From contig JAGRBZ010000009.1 in the NCBI GenBank assembly GCA_020433805.1, forward strand, positions 1-54,822: DNA of 54,822 nt. Reading direction: 5' to 3'. The stretch's first letter is position 1. Every line of letters starts with the position of its first letter. This document shows positions 16,981 to 26,566 of the stretch, one piece after another. The position numbers were made by a program, and so were the translations under genes. The notes under the pieces were generated by a model, which was not told where the DNA came from, did not search any database, and saw nothing but the letters and a program-made list of their open reading frames with translations. Origin of the DNA: Anaerolineae bacterium (lineage in GTDB: Bacteria > Chloroflexota > Anaerolineae > 4572-78 > J111).

Positions 16981-18996
16981 GTGCTAAGTCATTTTCCCCA
17001 TCCCTATCCTGATGAGTTGCTGTACAGTGTGATTGCCCGCTACAGCGCCCGGATGCAATACAGTATCGGCCGGGCAGTAGTTGAAGAGCTGTTCAATAGT
17101 AGCAAAGTGGTTGCGGTTATTGACTTGCCAAGCAATCTCGATAGGTTGTTGGTTAATATGCCGATTGGACATCGTTATACGGCAAACTGGCTGATTAACC
17201 ACTGTACGCTGCTCCCATTTTATGCCCCGTTTCTCCCGCCAGATCGGTTGCAATTGATCCGGCAGGATATGCAGGGCAAAAATGGGCCAGGTATTCAGAT
17301 GAGGATGGGGTTAATGGCCAGCACTGTGCCTTACCCGCAGTGGTTGCGCTTCTGTCCTCAGTGCATTGCTGAGGACAGAAGTAAATTTATCGAAACTTAC
17401 TGGCACCGGTTGCACCAGATTTCTGGAGTTGATGTTTGTACCAAGCATCGGGTGTTTCTGGAAAATAGCCCATTTCGGGCTAGAAGTGCTGGAACAAGAT
17501 ATCTGTTTGCCGCGGCTGAAGCGGTTGAACCAATCCAACTGCCTCGCCCGGTTAACGAAAGAATTCGGGTTCACCAAATCTTATTTCAGTTGGCCACTGA
17601 GATTGCCTGGTTGCTGGAACAACCTGTCATCACGATAGATCAAAATAATCACCGAGATCGCTACCTGAAACTCCTGGCGGAACGTGGTCTGGCTACCTAT
17701 ACCGGTCAGATACGGCTGACCAAGTTGGTAGATAGCTTCAACCAATTTTACTCGGAGAGGTTTTTGGGAGAACTTCATTGTAGTGTTTCTTCGAGCAGTG
17801 GTGACAACTGGCTGGCACGCCTAATTCGCCAACCAAATAAGGCACAACACCCGCTCCATCATCTGCTGCTGGTGCAGTTTCTAGGATACACCTTGAGAGA
17901 GTTTTTTGATGTGGCCACCCAACCGATCTACTTTGGTATTGGACCTTGGCCATGCCTTAATCCAACTTGTAAATTTTTTCGACAAGTCGCAATTAACACC
18001 TGTCAAATCCGTTTTAGCGCTGATTCCAGACGGCCTGTTGGCACTTTTGCCTGTGAGTGTGGCTTTACATATATCCGGTTGGGACCGGATAAAACTATCG
18101 AAGACCGTTATCGGTTCAGTCGAGTGGTAAGTTATGGGCCTGTCTGGGAGAACAGGTTATGCCAGATGTGGCCAGATGTCGAGATCAGCCTGCGTGGGGT
18201 AGCCCGCCAACTCGGTGTAGATCCCAGGACGGCGAACCGGCATGCAGTTAGGCTGGGGCTGCCGTTTCCTAGACCTGGGCATCGTAATGGAAAGAATCCG
18301 GTTATTACCGAAAAGAAAAACTCACCGAGGTCCAACGAGACGCGTTCGATGCACCGTCAGCGATGGCTGACGCTACTGGATGAACACCCTGAGTATAGTT
18401 TGAATGATCTCCGTGCGCAATGCAAGGCTGCATATAGCTGGCTCTATCGATACGATAAGCGCTGGTTAGATCAACACAAACCGCCAACCAAAGCGTCTAA
18501 GGTTCCCATGGCAACCCGCGTCGATTGGGCAAAGCGGGATGTTTTTCTGGTAGGAGCCTGCTTAAAAGCAGCGTTGCATTTGGCCCAGCGATCGGGCAAG
18601 CCAAAACAGCTGACTCAAACCGCCATAATTCGTGAGGCAGGATGTTATGCCGTTGTCTTTCAACATCCGGAAAAGCTTCCGATCACAACCGACATTCTGT
18701 CTCAATTAGCAGAGTCGCGTCAAGATTATGCCTTACGGCGGATAGAATGGATTGCAACGAGAGCCTGCGATGGGGGAGACGCACTGAAAAAATGGCAACT
18801 AATCAGGTTTTCTGGTACTGCCCGCGTGAAAGAGTGGGGCGAAATCGAGCAGGCCCTAGAGCTTTTTACGAAATGGCTACAGAAATCGGCCATGCAGCCG
18901 GGAAATAATCGCCCACCATTAGAAGTTTCACGGAAGTTGCTCAACAAAATCTCGGAACTTTTTGATCGTCTCCGTAACAATGAAAATTTAAACTAA
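16981..18996 (+). CDS. tnsD: TnsD-type target selector (TniQ domain, zinc finger, HTH)
   Basis: A 671-residue TnsD/TniQ-family protein. The TniQ domain starts at once (FPHPYPDELLYSVIARY), with a CCCH zinc site at Cys125, Cys128, Cys153 and His156. A second zinc-ribbon-like region follows (CLNPTC..., then CECGF, about 333-370), and a helix-turn-helix (ISLRGVARQLGVDPRTANRH) lies near 400-420. The long C-terminal part to 671 is as in glmS-targeting TnsD. In Tn7, TnsD binds the 3' end of glmS and recruits TnsC; the insertion site here agrees. The start is GTG six bases after tnsC, without a strong RBS, so coupling is likely. Confidence 0.92.
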   Translation: MLSHFPHPYPDELLYSVIARYSARMQYSIGRAVVEELFNSSKVVAVIDLPSNLDRLLVNMPIGHRYTANWLINHCTLLPFYAPFLPPDRLQLIRQDMQGKNGPGIQMRMGLMASTVPYPQWLRFCPQCIAEDRSKFIETYWHRLHQISGVDVCTKHRVFLENSPFRARSAGTRYLFAAAEAVEPIQLPRPVNERIRVHQILFQLATEIAWLLEQPVITIDQNNHRDRYLKLLAERGLATYTGQIRLTKLVDSFNQFYSERFLGELHCSVSSSSGDNWLARLIRQPNKAQHPLHHLLLVQFLGYTLREFFDVATQPIYFGIGPWPCLNPTCKFFRQVAINTCQIRFSADSRRPVGTFACECGFTYIRLGPDKTIEDRYRFSRVVSYGPVWENRLCQMWPDVEISLRGVARQLGVDPRTANRHAVRLGLPFPRPGHRNGKNPVITEKKNSPRSNETRSMHRQRWLTLLDEHPEYSLNDLRAQCKAAYSWLYRYDKRWLDQHKPPTKASKVPMATRVDWAKRDVFLVGACLKAALHLAQRSGKPKQLTQTAIIREAGCYAVVFQHPEKLPITTDILSQLAESRQDYALRRIEWIATRACDGGDALKKWQLIRFSGTARVKEWGEIEQALELFTKWLQKSAMQPGNNRPPLEVSRKLLNKISELFDRLRNNENLN

Positions 18997-19018
18997 CTAA
19001 TTTGAAAGGATAATCAAT

Positions 19019-20023
19019 ATGATTGGTCATTTTCCGCATCCATATCCAGAAGAATTGTTTTACAGCGTGTGTGCACGTTACAGTGAGCAAATGCAATACC
19101 CAACTAAAATAGCAGTTTGTGATGCCCTTTTTGGTGTGCCTAACTTAAACGTGATTGCCGATTTTCCTACGCGTCTAAAGCCCTTCTCTAGAAACTTACT
19201 TCCGGGGCATACTCTTAAGGATATGAGGCAAATAGTAAGATATCATTCGCAATTTCCTTATTATGCGCCATTCTTGCCTGTCAGGCGACGAGTTCCAATT
19301 CTTAGCATCATGCACGTAGGCCCAAAATCAGGTTCTCGGCTTTTGGGAAGTAGAATTCCACGTCTAAATCGGTTGAAATTTTGTCCAGAGTGTGTAAATG
19401 CAGATAGAATTGATTACGGAGAATGTTTTTGGCGAAGAGTGCACCAAATACCCGGAATAAAAATATGTCCCACCCACAAAATCCCGCTGTATGAGAGTTG
19501 GTCACAGGATTTAAGAAATTATCGGAATGAGTTTATTTCTGCCGAACAGGCTGTTGGCGGACATTGCTTTGAAGAAATTCAAATAGACATAAGGCACTAC
19601 GAAATTCACTTGAGTATTGCTTGCAGTGCAGATTGGTTACTAAAAAATCCTGGTCTCAATATTAACCCTGATGTTATACAAAGAAAATATCATGAGTTAC
19701 AGGATAAAAGGGGCCTTTACAAATATGCTGGTAATACGAAGAAACAGAAATTTGAAAAAGATTTTATTGAAATGTTTCCTCCAGAATTGCTTGCATCAAT
19801 AGGATCTGACCTGGGGGATGATATGCATGGTAACTGGTTAAAACGTATCATTCGAACAAAAGGAAGCTTTACCGACCCTATACGACATCTCTTGTTAATC
19901 CACTGTTTTGGTCACACAGCAGAGTCTTTCTTCCTATCCTGCCAGACTGATCCTTCTTGGAGCCCCATCCGCCGCACAAAAGTCCAGCAGTCAAAGTTCA
20001 GTTTATATAAAATGGCAACATAA
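19019..20023 (+). CDS. tniQ: Second TniQ-domain protein, short
   Basis: A 334-residue paralogue of the preceding TnsD. The N-terminal TniQ region (IGHFPHPYPEELFYSVCARY) and the zinc site (Cys122, Cys125, Cys150, His153) are intact, and similarity runs to the segment RHLLLIHCFGHTAESFF near residue 300. Then it stops: the zinc ribbon, HTH and C-terminal targeting region of TnsD are absent and the last 30 residues are unrelated. It is either a truncated TnsD or a true short TniQ, as in elements with two target selectors. The RBS GAAAGGA and a 22-base gap from tnsD suggest it is expressed. A terminator follows at 20064-20102. Confidence 0.85.
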   Translation: MIGHFPHPYPEELFYSVCARYSEQMQYPTKIAVCDALFGVPNLNVIADFPTRLKPFSRNLLPGHTLKDMRQIVRYHSQFPYYAPFLPVRRRVPILSIMHVGPKSGSRLLGSRIPRLNRLKFCPECVNADRIDYGECFWRRVHQIPGIKICPTHKIPLYESWSQDLRNYRNEFISAEQAVGGHCFEEIQIDIRHYEIHLSIACSADWLLKNPGLNINPDVIQRKYHELQDKRGLYKYAGNTKKQKFEKDFIEMFPPELLASIGSDLGDDMHGNWLKRIIRTKGSFTDPIRHLLLIHCFGHTAESFFLSCQTDPSWSPIRRTKVQQSKFSLYKMAT

Positions 20024-20063
20024 GATTATCTACAGCAGAACCGCTATATCGTAAACGGTAACC

Positions 20064-20102
20064 AAAAGCTGCCGGATGCTAGTTTAGTGTGCGGCAGCTT
20101 TT
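20064..20102. terminator. Intrinsic terminator after the tns operon
   Basis: AAAAGCTGCCG (20064-20074) pairs perfectly with CGGCAGCTTTT (20092-20102). It ends the tnsABCD-tniQ operon and, with A's on the left, can act in both directions. Confidence 0.8.
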
Positions 20103-20492
20103 AACAGATGTTGGATTTGTCTGATTAGAAGAACCAGTACCGCAACTTTGTAAAATTGTGGGTTGTGCCTTCCGGTGGCGGCTATTGTTGGATGTAGCTA
20201 GACCTCAATCTCGGTGATTGAGAATAATTGGGGTTCGCATAACTTATCGAAGTTGTGTGAGAATGTCAAAGCCTGAAAACAGGTTTCGGCCAGCGCTTTA
20301 TCTTCTATATCTTGCACTCAATATTCTGGAAGTGGCGGTGACCGAAATTTCGCCGAATAATTTTCGTCTTGACTAGACCGTATGTTCGGACTTATAATAC
20401 AAAACGTAGGAACATTTCAGGGTGCGGCACACAGCGGCACCATTTTATTTTTAAAGTGTTATGTAAACCAAGTAGTATGAGTCAAAGGGGGG
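20103..20492. other. Intergenic region after the tns operon
   Basis: A 390-bp stretch without a recognisable gene. Scattered frames give no family-like protein. A promoter for the gene at 20493 may lie near 20375-20400 (TTGACT with TATAAT-like TTATAAT at about 20394). No repeats or RNA motifs stood out. Confidence 0.4.
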
Positions 20493-21257
20493 ATGATGAA
20501 CAAGCATACGGTCACGATTAAAACAAACTTTGGCCAGGAAACCGTACAACCGACCGGCAAAGTCCTTTATTCTTTGTTTGAGGCTTTCTATCGCGACAAC
20601 CAGATCGAGTTGCTGCCTAAAAGTTACTTGTCCGAGGAAGACTTGCGACGCCTCCCGCCGGAAGGCGAATGGAAAATAGAAGACGAGGCGGGTTACTTCT
20701 TTATTCCCGAGGATAGAATGACGTTTTGTGAGGATAAGCGCGTGCCTTTGTTGGCCAATCGGGTCTGGCGTCGACTGCCATCGTTCGAGCGTCGGGTGTT
20801 ACACGAGTTGGAGACCAGGGTAACGGATTTAGACCAAGGCTCCTTTCTCGGCCGGTATCTGTTTAGCTCCGCCGACAAACATCGTGAGCAAAAAAAGGTA
20901 GGTTCATTGACTGAGAGTTATCCGGTGCACTATGCCGAAGAAATCCCGCACGTGGCTTACGTGGCTGAGGCTAAAACGCTGGAGGCAGACTCGGCGGCGA
21001 CGTTTGTGATTGCCCGTGAGTTGGCTAAACTGGTGTTGCGACAGCCGCAGTTATATGCCACAGCCGGGGCCTTAATGGATTTGGAGCCGGACAGTTACTA
21101 TGCCGAGCATATGATTCGTCAGGTGCAATGGGGACAAGATCACGCCACGCTGCAAGCTTGGCTATGGGGATTTGAGGAGGAATTGGACGCCTATCTGGCG
21201 GTCAAACCAAACGCCTTTCGGAGAAAGTGGTTTAAGCCGCTTGAAGAAGCTAGATAG
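20493..21257 (+). CDS. Unknown protein, possibly a degenerate zinc-peptidase-like fold
   Basis: A 254-residue protein of no family I can name. The segment TFVIARELAKLVLRQPQLY (about residues 170-190) has the helix pattern of a zincin active site (AHELAHLVL...), but both histidines are replaced (R and K), and the following YYAEHMIRQVQWG recalls the downstream acidic ligand region. If this reading is right it is a pseudo-enzyme or a domain that has lost metal binding. The start ATG is preceded by AAAGGGGGG. It is monocistronic, lies between the tns operon and the defence island, and is closed by a good terminator (21316-21349). Confidence 0.65.
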   Translation: MMNKHTVTIKTNFGQETVQPTGKVLYSLFEAFYRDNQIELLPKSYLSEEDLRRLPPEGEWKIEDEAGYFFIPEDRMTFCEDKRVPLLANRVWRRLPSFERRVLHELETRVTDLDQGSFLGRYLFSSADKHREQKKVGSLTESYPVHYAEEIPHVAYVAEAKTLEADSAATFVIARELAKLVLRQPQLYATAGALMDLEPDSYYAEHMIRQVQWGQDHATLQAWLWGFEEELDAYLAVKPNAFRRKWFKPLEEAR

Positions 21258-21315
21258 AGTTTACCGGGCATCAACTGGCTTGCCTATTCATCCTCTTGGT
21301 TGTTCATAAAAGCAC

Positions 21316-21349
21316 ACCCTCACAAGATTAACGTTTTGTGAGGGTTTTT
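21316..21349. terminator. Intrinsic terminator
   Basis: ACCCTCACAA (21316-21325) pairs perfectly with TTGTGAGGGT (21336-21345), followed by a T tract. It closes the unknown gene at 20493 and faces the convergent TIR gene. Confidence 0.85.
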
Positions 21350-21472
21350 ATTGCCGGATAAGCGAGAGGTAACACCCAAAGCGGACAAATTTCATAATAT
21401 ATGGGCAGTATTCTATCACCCTGTCACGTAATCTGCACATTGTGCGATAATAACTCTCCACAAATAAACAAC

Positions 21473-22714
21473 CTACCTATTGCTAAGCCACAGACTCTTA
21501 ATGATATCTGTAACTTCAGTGGCGATTTTGGTCAATTCCACATCAACATCGATGTCTTTGCCCTTGACCCAGATAGGCTCGCCCCCGTGAGGTCTGACTT
21601 GGATCTTACTAAGCCATTCAAAAGAATTCCAGGCGCAGGGTTTAGCAATAATCGGATAGATAACAAAATTCTGGTCATTCTCACGCCGTTTAAGCAATTC
21701 CGGAATTTCTAGCTCTTTAATGGTTTGTGAGGTGAGAAAATTGGCGCTTACAAGTAGAATGGCCACGCTGGTGCGAGCGATAGCATTGGTGATTTCTTGT
21801 TCCCATTCAGTGCCACCTGCAATTCGGGTGTCGTCCCAAATGTCGACGAGGCTAAGTTCTCTTAGCACACCAAGATGGGTCAATAACTGTTCCTTTTCTA
21901 ATTCATCCTTGGGACTGTAGCAAACAAAAACCGTGGGCAGAGTATGTAGACTATGCTGCCAACGGATAATATCGGGATGCACGCCAGCCTGTTCAAGGAA
22001 AACCTTTGGTATTCTATTTTTTGATTGATAAATAGTGTTAATATCAATAATTGCTGAAGGCTCTATATGATTAACTGTATCCAGACCCTTGACTTGGCCG
22101 AGGTCAATCTTAATAAAAGACGTTTCTTTAATAATGACATGGCTAAAATTCGCCTTATGAAGTATGGTTTCTCTAAAGTTGGCCTCACTGAGATTGGCCT
22201 TGCTGAGGTCAGCTTCGCTGAAGTCGGTCCCGCTAAGATCGGCCCCGCTAAGGTTGGCTCCGCTTAGATTAGCTCCGCTAAGATTGGCTCTGCTTAGATT
22301 AGCATTGATAAGGTTAGCTTCGCTTAGATTGGCCTTGCTGAGGTTATTCCCAATGAAGTCGACCCTGCTGAGGTTGGTCTTATTGAGTTTAGCTTGGCTA
22401 AAGTTAGCGTGACTAAGGTTAGCCTTATTGAGGTTGGCCCCGCTGAGGTTAGCTCCACTGAAGTCGGCCCCGCTTAGATTGGCTTGGCTAAGATTGGCCC
22501 AGCTAAAGTTGGCTTTACTAAGATTGGCTCCGCTGAAGTCGGCCCAGATGAGGTTGTTCCCGCTAAAATTGGTCTCAATAAGTTTAGCTCTGCTAAGATT
22601 GGCTCCGCTGAAGTCGGCCCCGCTAAGGTTAGCCCCACTTAGGTCTAGTATTTCATCACTTTTGCGAACTCTTTTTATTGTCTGTTCAACTTCTTCTCGG
22701 GTTAGTTCATCCAC
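21473..22714 (-). CDS. Pentapeptide-repeat protein with C-terminal TIR domain
   Basis: A 413-residue fusion. Residues about 24-205 are continuous pentapeptide repeats (A(N/D)LSG type), which form a right-handed quadrilateral beta helix. After a linker, residues about 260-400 form a TIR domain: TVFVCYSPKDE, then IAGGTEWEQEI, then AILLVSANFLTSQ. Glu336, seven residues after the FLTS serine, is placed like the catalytic glutamate of NAD-cleaving bacterial TIR domains. Such proteins are probable NADase effectors; activity is inferred. It is on the same strand as the DUF499 gene, 113 bases downstream of it, so it may be the last gene of the defence operon. Confidence 0.88.
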   Translation of the reverse strand: MDELTREEVEQTIKRVRKSDEILDLSGANLSGADFSGANLSRAKLIETNFSGNNLIWADFSGANLSKANFSWANLSQANLSGADFSGANLSGANLNKANLSHANFSQAKLNKTNLSRVDFIGNNLSKANLSEANLINANLSRANLSGANLSGANLSGADLSGTDFSEADLSKANLSEANFRETILHKANFSHVIIKETSFIKIDLGQVKGLDTVNHIEPSAIIDINTIYQSKNRIPKVFLEQAGVHPDIIRWQHSLHTLPTVFVCYSPKDELEKEQLLTHLGVLRELSLVDIWDDTRIAGGTEWEQEITNAIARTSVAILLVSANFLTSQTIKELEIPELLKRRENDQNFVIYPIIAKPCAWNSFEWLSKIQVRPHGGEPIWVKGKDIDVDVELTKIATEVTDIIKSLWLSNR

Positions 22715-22827
22715 TGAATTGCCCTACATATTGTTGTATTAACTGATTAATCTAGATGTCATTAACGATTAGAATATGGTTTCATCTAGAGTAGTTGCAT
22801 TTTTAAGTCTCATTCAACATCAACCCC

Positions 22828-25800
22828 CTACCCATACTCCTCGCCATCCAACCGAGCGCCGATCTGGCGGATTGTTTCTTTGATCTTGTTCTCCAGGGTG
22901 GCTTTGGAGATTCCTTCTTCGCTGGTGACGTCGATTTCGAGGGTGAATTTCATGTCTTTGACCAGGCTGCTAAGGGGGAGGAGGATGCCGCGATTGACGT
23001 CGGCGATTTTGCCGGCGGGGATGTCGTTGATGACGAGGTGGACGCGGTGATATTTGTCGGCGGTAGGTGGGGGCGGTGGGGTGACGATAGTAGGTGGCGG
23101 TTGCGGTGAGGTATCATCGTTGGGTGGTTCGGGAGCGGTTTGGCCGGCCGGTGGTGGAGGCGGCGGGAGTTTGGCCAGGAGTTCTTCGGCTTTGGCGGGG
23201 GAAACGAGGTAGACGCCGGCTTCAAAGGGAACGGCATCGAGGCTGATAGACTGGCCGTATTTGAGCCGGTGCGGATCGAGTTTGTTGTCGGTCATTTCGG
23301 TCAGGCCGAATGCTTTTTCTTGGATGCCGAGCTGGATGGCGCGGGCGATGACTTCCGGTTGGGAGGGAACCGGCAGTTCGGGATTTTTGTAAAACTGGTC
23401 GAGAATAACGCTGGTGGCGACCTGCTCATGGCCGGTTAACAGTTTGTTGACGATAATGCGATAGCCCAACCGTTCCACGATGGCCCCAACATTGCCGTCG
23501 GTTAATTCGCGCCAGTACCAGGTGCTCATATTTTCGGCTCCGGCGGTGGGTTGGCCCAGGTCGAGTGGGCGCTGGCCGAATTGCAGATTGTGATACATGC
23601 GGCGCACGTTGTAGGAGAAATCACGCTTAAGGTCGCGCAGGCGGCGGTCCACTTCATCTTCTTTGGATTTTAAGGGCGACTTGCCATCTGACTTGATCAT
23701 GCCCTTGATTTCTTCCAGAGCGAGGTAGGTCTTGACATCTTCGCGCATTTTGGCGAAGGCGGCGGTATCGGCGATGACGAAGAAGAGGGTATTTTGATAC
23801 TCGCGGAAGGCGCTGCCTTTGCGTTCAATCCAGGTTGGAATATTGGTTCCGGAGTCGGTGGGGTGGAGAATGACCAACTTCAGGCTGCGGTTGTCGAGAA
23901 TGCCGTCGCTGTTCTCCGGCCAGAGGTAGGAGGTAAATTTGCTGCCGATCTCTTTCCGGATAATGGCTTCTAACTGGGCCTCGTAAGATTGGTTGAAGAG
24001 TTCTTTCTTATCGAGCACCATCCGGTTGAGGTTGGGAATACGTGAGAAGTAGTAGGCATCGCCCCGGCTGTTGAGATACCACAGTTCGTTGCCCAACTTT
24101 TGCAGCACGTCGGTGACCAGGGCCGGGATGGTGTCGCTGCGCAGGACGGCCAGTTTGATGTAGGGCAGGCTGACGCCTTTTTCGGTGTCGTCCGCGCTGA
24201 AGGAATGGAAGAAGATGGCGTTGCTGATACGCTGGGCCAGATGTTTCCAGGAGCGATTGGTTTTGTCGAGCGCCTGCGACTTGGCTTCGTGGCCGGCGAT
24301 GTCGGAGGCGATGACGCCTTCGTACTCGCTGCCGATATGCTTGATGAACTCCTGCCGGATGCCGGTGTGTTCCAGGTTGATGTCACCCGGTAGAATGATG
24401 TCGATATTCTTTTCCCGCTGGTAGACGTCTTCGACAATGTTGGCCAGCAGGCGCAGCACGCCGCGCGTCCGCTGGAACGAAGAGAAGGTGCTCCACTTTT
24501 CCATCAGAATATCGATCAAATCGGGGTGGAAGGGGTAGGCCATCTCCAATTTGTCTTTGTAGTTCAGGTCGCGGGCTTTGGGCGGCAGGTCGTCGCGGTG
24601 CTGCTGGTAGATTTGGAAGTAGCGGTAAATCGTCTCCTGCATGGCTTTATTTTTTAAGGTTTCGACTTCAAACAGGCGGCGGCGGATGACGGCGTAGATT
24701 TCTTCGCCCCGCACCGGCGTTTCGATGCTTTCCAGCCGGCCAAAGATTTTACTGAGGCGAGCCAGGGCCTCTTCCTCCTGCTCGCCAAAATCTTCGAGCT
24801 TGCTGGAGGGCAGGGTGACGATGAGCATCCCGTTGGGCAGGGTTGAGACGGCTTCGGTCAACTCCTGAAAGAAGGAGAAGGTCTGCGTGCCGAGCGAGAC
24901 CTCAAGGTCCTTGCGCACGTCAGCAGCGCGATTGATATATTCCAAAATTTCATCAAACAACAGCACAAACGGCTGGTGCGCCGCCAGGAAGTCGCGCAGC
25001 TTGGCTTTGCCCGGCGAGATCATCTGTTGGTCATTGTCGCGGAACTGATCGTAACCCTGCGGGCCGCCAATCTGAAAGGCGATTTCACCCCAAAAGGTGC
25101 GCCGGGTGATACCCTGGGTGGTTTTGCCTTCGAGCGGGTCCCAATGATTGCCGGCGATAACGGCAACGTTCGGCGTTAAGACATCGAGATTAGTAGGCAG
25201 CAACTCTTTGACCTTTTGTCCATGCTTGAGATAGTGATAGGTGGTTACCAGCGAGTGGGTTTTGCCGCCGCCGAAGGGGGTTTGAATTTGCACCACGCCG
25301 CTGCCTTCGCCTTTGGACAGTTTGGTATGGACGCGGTTGAGCAAGTTGCGCAGCCCTTCAGTGAGGTAGGTTTTTTTGAAGAAGAGGTAGGGATCGTTGT
25401 AATCGGTTGGGGCGTGGCCATCGGCCACATCGCCGACGTCGGCGGCAAAGCGGGCCTCATCGAAATTGCCCCGGCGAATGTCTTCGTGGGGGGTGATGAT
25501 ATCGAACCAGTTTTTCATAGTAATAAATTCCTCGGTTAAATTTTGGGGTTCAGGTTGAGGTGGGGCCGGCGTGGGCGCTTTCGGCTCGGACGACCCGATG
25601 ATTAAGGTGGGATCGGCTGCCACGGTTAGGTGGGCTTCAACGCCGGGCACGTAGTAAGGGCAGCGCAGCAAAACCTCGTTTTTGGGTGAGAGTTCGCTGT
25701 AGGCAAACAGCACCTGCTGGTGAGGTTTGTAAACAAAGTAGGGATAAAGCGATAACAAGCGATCAGCGGCAGGCTGATGAAGATAGACCCCGGCATCCCG

Positions 25801-26478
25801 GCCGGTATCGCCTTCTAACTGAACCGGATCGAACGAGGTGCCGCTGTTGAGCCGGGTGCCGAGGTATTGAAACTTGTCGGCTTTCCATTTGCAGTCGTCG
25901 ATGTAGAGCAGGTGGCGCTCGTACAGCGTGGGCAGTTGACCGAGCCACTGGGTGACGGCGGCTTCAAGCAGCGGCTTGAGTTGCTCGGCTTCCGGCAGCG
26001 ACAGGTTGCCGTGGCCGATTTTTTTGTTGCGAAGTTCAACCACGCTGTCCATAAAGTGAAGCAGCCGCACCTTTTTGATGGCGGGGTAGCCAAGCAGTTC
26101 TTTGATGCGGTTGGTGGCCTCACTGATCGGCTCGTTTTTGTAGATGGTGTTGGCATCGTTGGTTAGGAAGGTGGGGTCATCGTCTTTGAAACAGAATGTG
26201 AGCGCCTTGAGCAGTTCGACCCAATGGCCCATACTGGGCCGGACTAAATCGGCCCGCAGCGTCTCCACTTGCGGGTCAGCTATAGTCCCTGCTTGATATT
26301 GCGCTAGCCCCACCAGCGCCAGATATTGAGCCGTCCGCTCGAACAGATCAACCAGTTTGCGCACGCGCTGGCGCGGCTCGGTCTCCAGCATCATCGACTC
26401 GTAGAGTTTGGCGATGGGGAGAGGATATTGCAATCTAATTTTGTCTTTAAGATTTAAATTCTGGCTGTTCGTTGACAT
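22828..26478 (-). CDS. DUF499 AAA-type ATPase (predicted defence ATPase)
   Basis: About 1216 residues from the ATG at 26478, chosen because AGGGAG lies 7 bases upstream; a longer frame to 26664 would overlap the previous gene. Walker A is TPFGGGKTHSL near residues 399-409, and a Walker B-like FVLLFDEILEYI follows about 100 residues later. This is the DUF499/COG1483 ATPase found beside DUF1156 methylases in defence islands. A proline-rich linker (runs of PPPPP) near residues 1075-1130 precedes a beta-rich C-terminal domain. It probably works with the methylase (29832) and the SNF2 helicase (40600) as an Hma-like system; the mechanism is unknown. Confidence 0.88.
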   Translation of the reverse strand: MSTNSQNLNLKDKIRLQYPLPIAKLYESMMLETEPRQRVRKLVDLFERTAQYLALVGLAQYQAGTIADPQVETLRADLVRPSMGHWVELLKALTFCFKDDDPTFLTNDANTIYKNEPISEATNRIKELLGYPAIKKVRLLHFMDSVVELRNKKIGHGNLSLPEAEQLKPLLEAAVTQWLGQLPTLYERHLLYIDDCKWKADKFQYLGTRLNSGTSFDPVQLEGDTGRDAGVYLHQPAADRLLSLYPYFVYKPHQQVLFAYSELSPKNEVLLRCPYYVPGVEAHLTVAADPTLIIGSSEPKAPTPAPPQPEPQNLTEEFITMKNWFDIITPHEDIRRGNFDEARFAADVGDVADGHAPTDYNDPYLFFKKTYLTEGLRNLLNRVHTKLSKGEGSGVVQIQTPFGGGKTHSLVTTYHYLKHGQKVKELLPTNLDVLTPNVAVIAGNHWDPLEGKTTQGITRRTFWGEIAFQIGGPQGYDQFRDNDQQMISPGKAKLRDFLAAHQPFVLLFDEILEYINRAADVRKDLEVSLGTQTFSFFQELTEAVSTLPNGMLIVTLPSSKLEDFGEQEEEALARLSKIFGRLESIETPVRGEEIYAVIRRRLFEVETLKNKAMQETIYRYFQIYQQHRDDLPPKARDLNYKDKLEMAYPFHPDLIDILMEKWSTFSSFQRTRGVLRLLANIVEDVYQREKNIDIILPGDINLEHTGIRQEFIKHIGSEYEGVIASDIAGHEAKSQALDKTNRSWKHLAQRISNAIFFHSFSADDTEKGVSLPYIKLAVLRSDTIPALVTDVLQKLGNELWYLNSRGDAYYFSRIPNLNRMVLDKKELFNQSYEAQLEAIIRKEIGSKFTSYLWPENSDGILDNRSLKLVILHPTDSGTNIPTWIERKGSAFREYQNTLFFVIADTAAFAKMREDVKTYLALEEIKGMIKSDGKSPLKSKEDEVDRRLRDLKRDFSYNVRRMYHNLQFGQRPLDLGQPTAGAENMSTWYWRELTDGNVGAIVERLGYRIIVNKLLTGHEQVATSVILDQFYKNPELPVPSQPEVIARAIQLGIQEKAFGLTEMTDNKLDPHRLKYGQSISLDAVPFEAGVYLVSPAKAEELLAKLPPPPPPAGQTAPEPPNDDTSPQPPPTIVTPPPPPTADKYHRVHLVINDIPAGKIADVNRGILLPLSSLVKDMKFTLEIDVTSEEGISKATLENKIKETIRQIGARLDGEEYG

Positions 26479-26566
26479 CGGTTGGCTCCCTGTCCTTTCC
26501 TGTGAGCCGAAATATCTTAGTGTTGGTGGATTTTTATGTTGAAATGATTTACCGAGCCTAACCAAT

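Noticed and set aside
10707..24000. CRISPR array or cas genes, prompted by the two-TniQ arrangement of CRISPR-associated transposons
   Set aside because: I saw no regularly spaced repeats of about 28-37 bp and no Cas protein in any frame of the window, so a CRISPR-associated transposon is not supported here.
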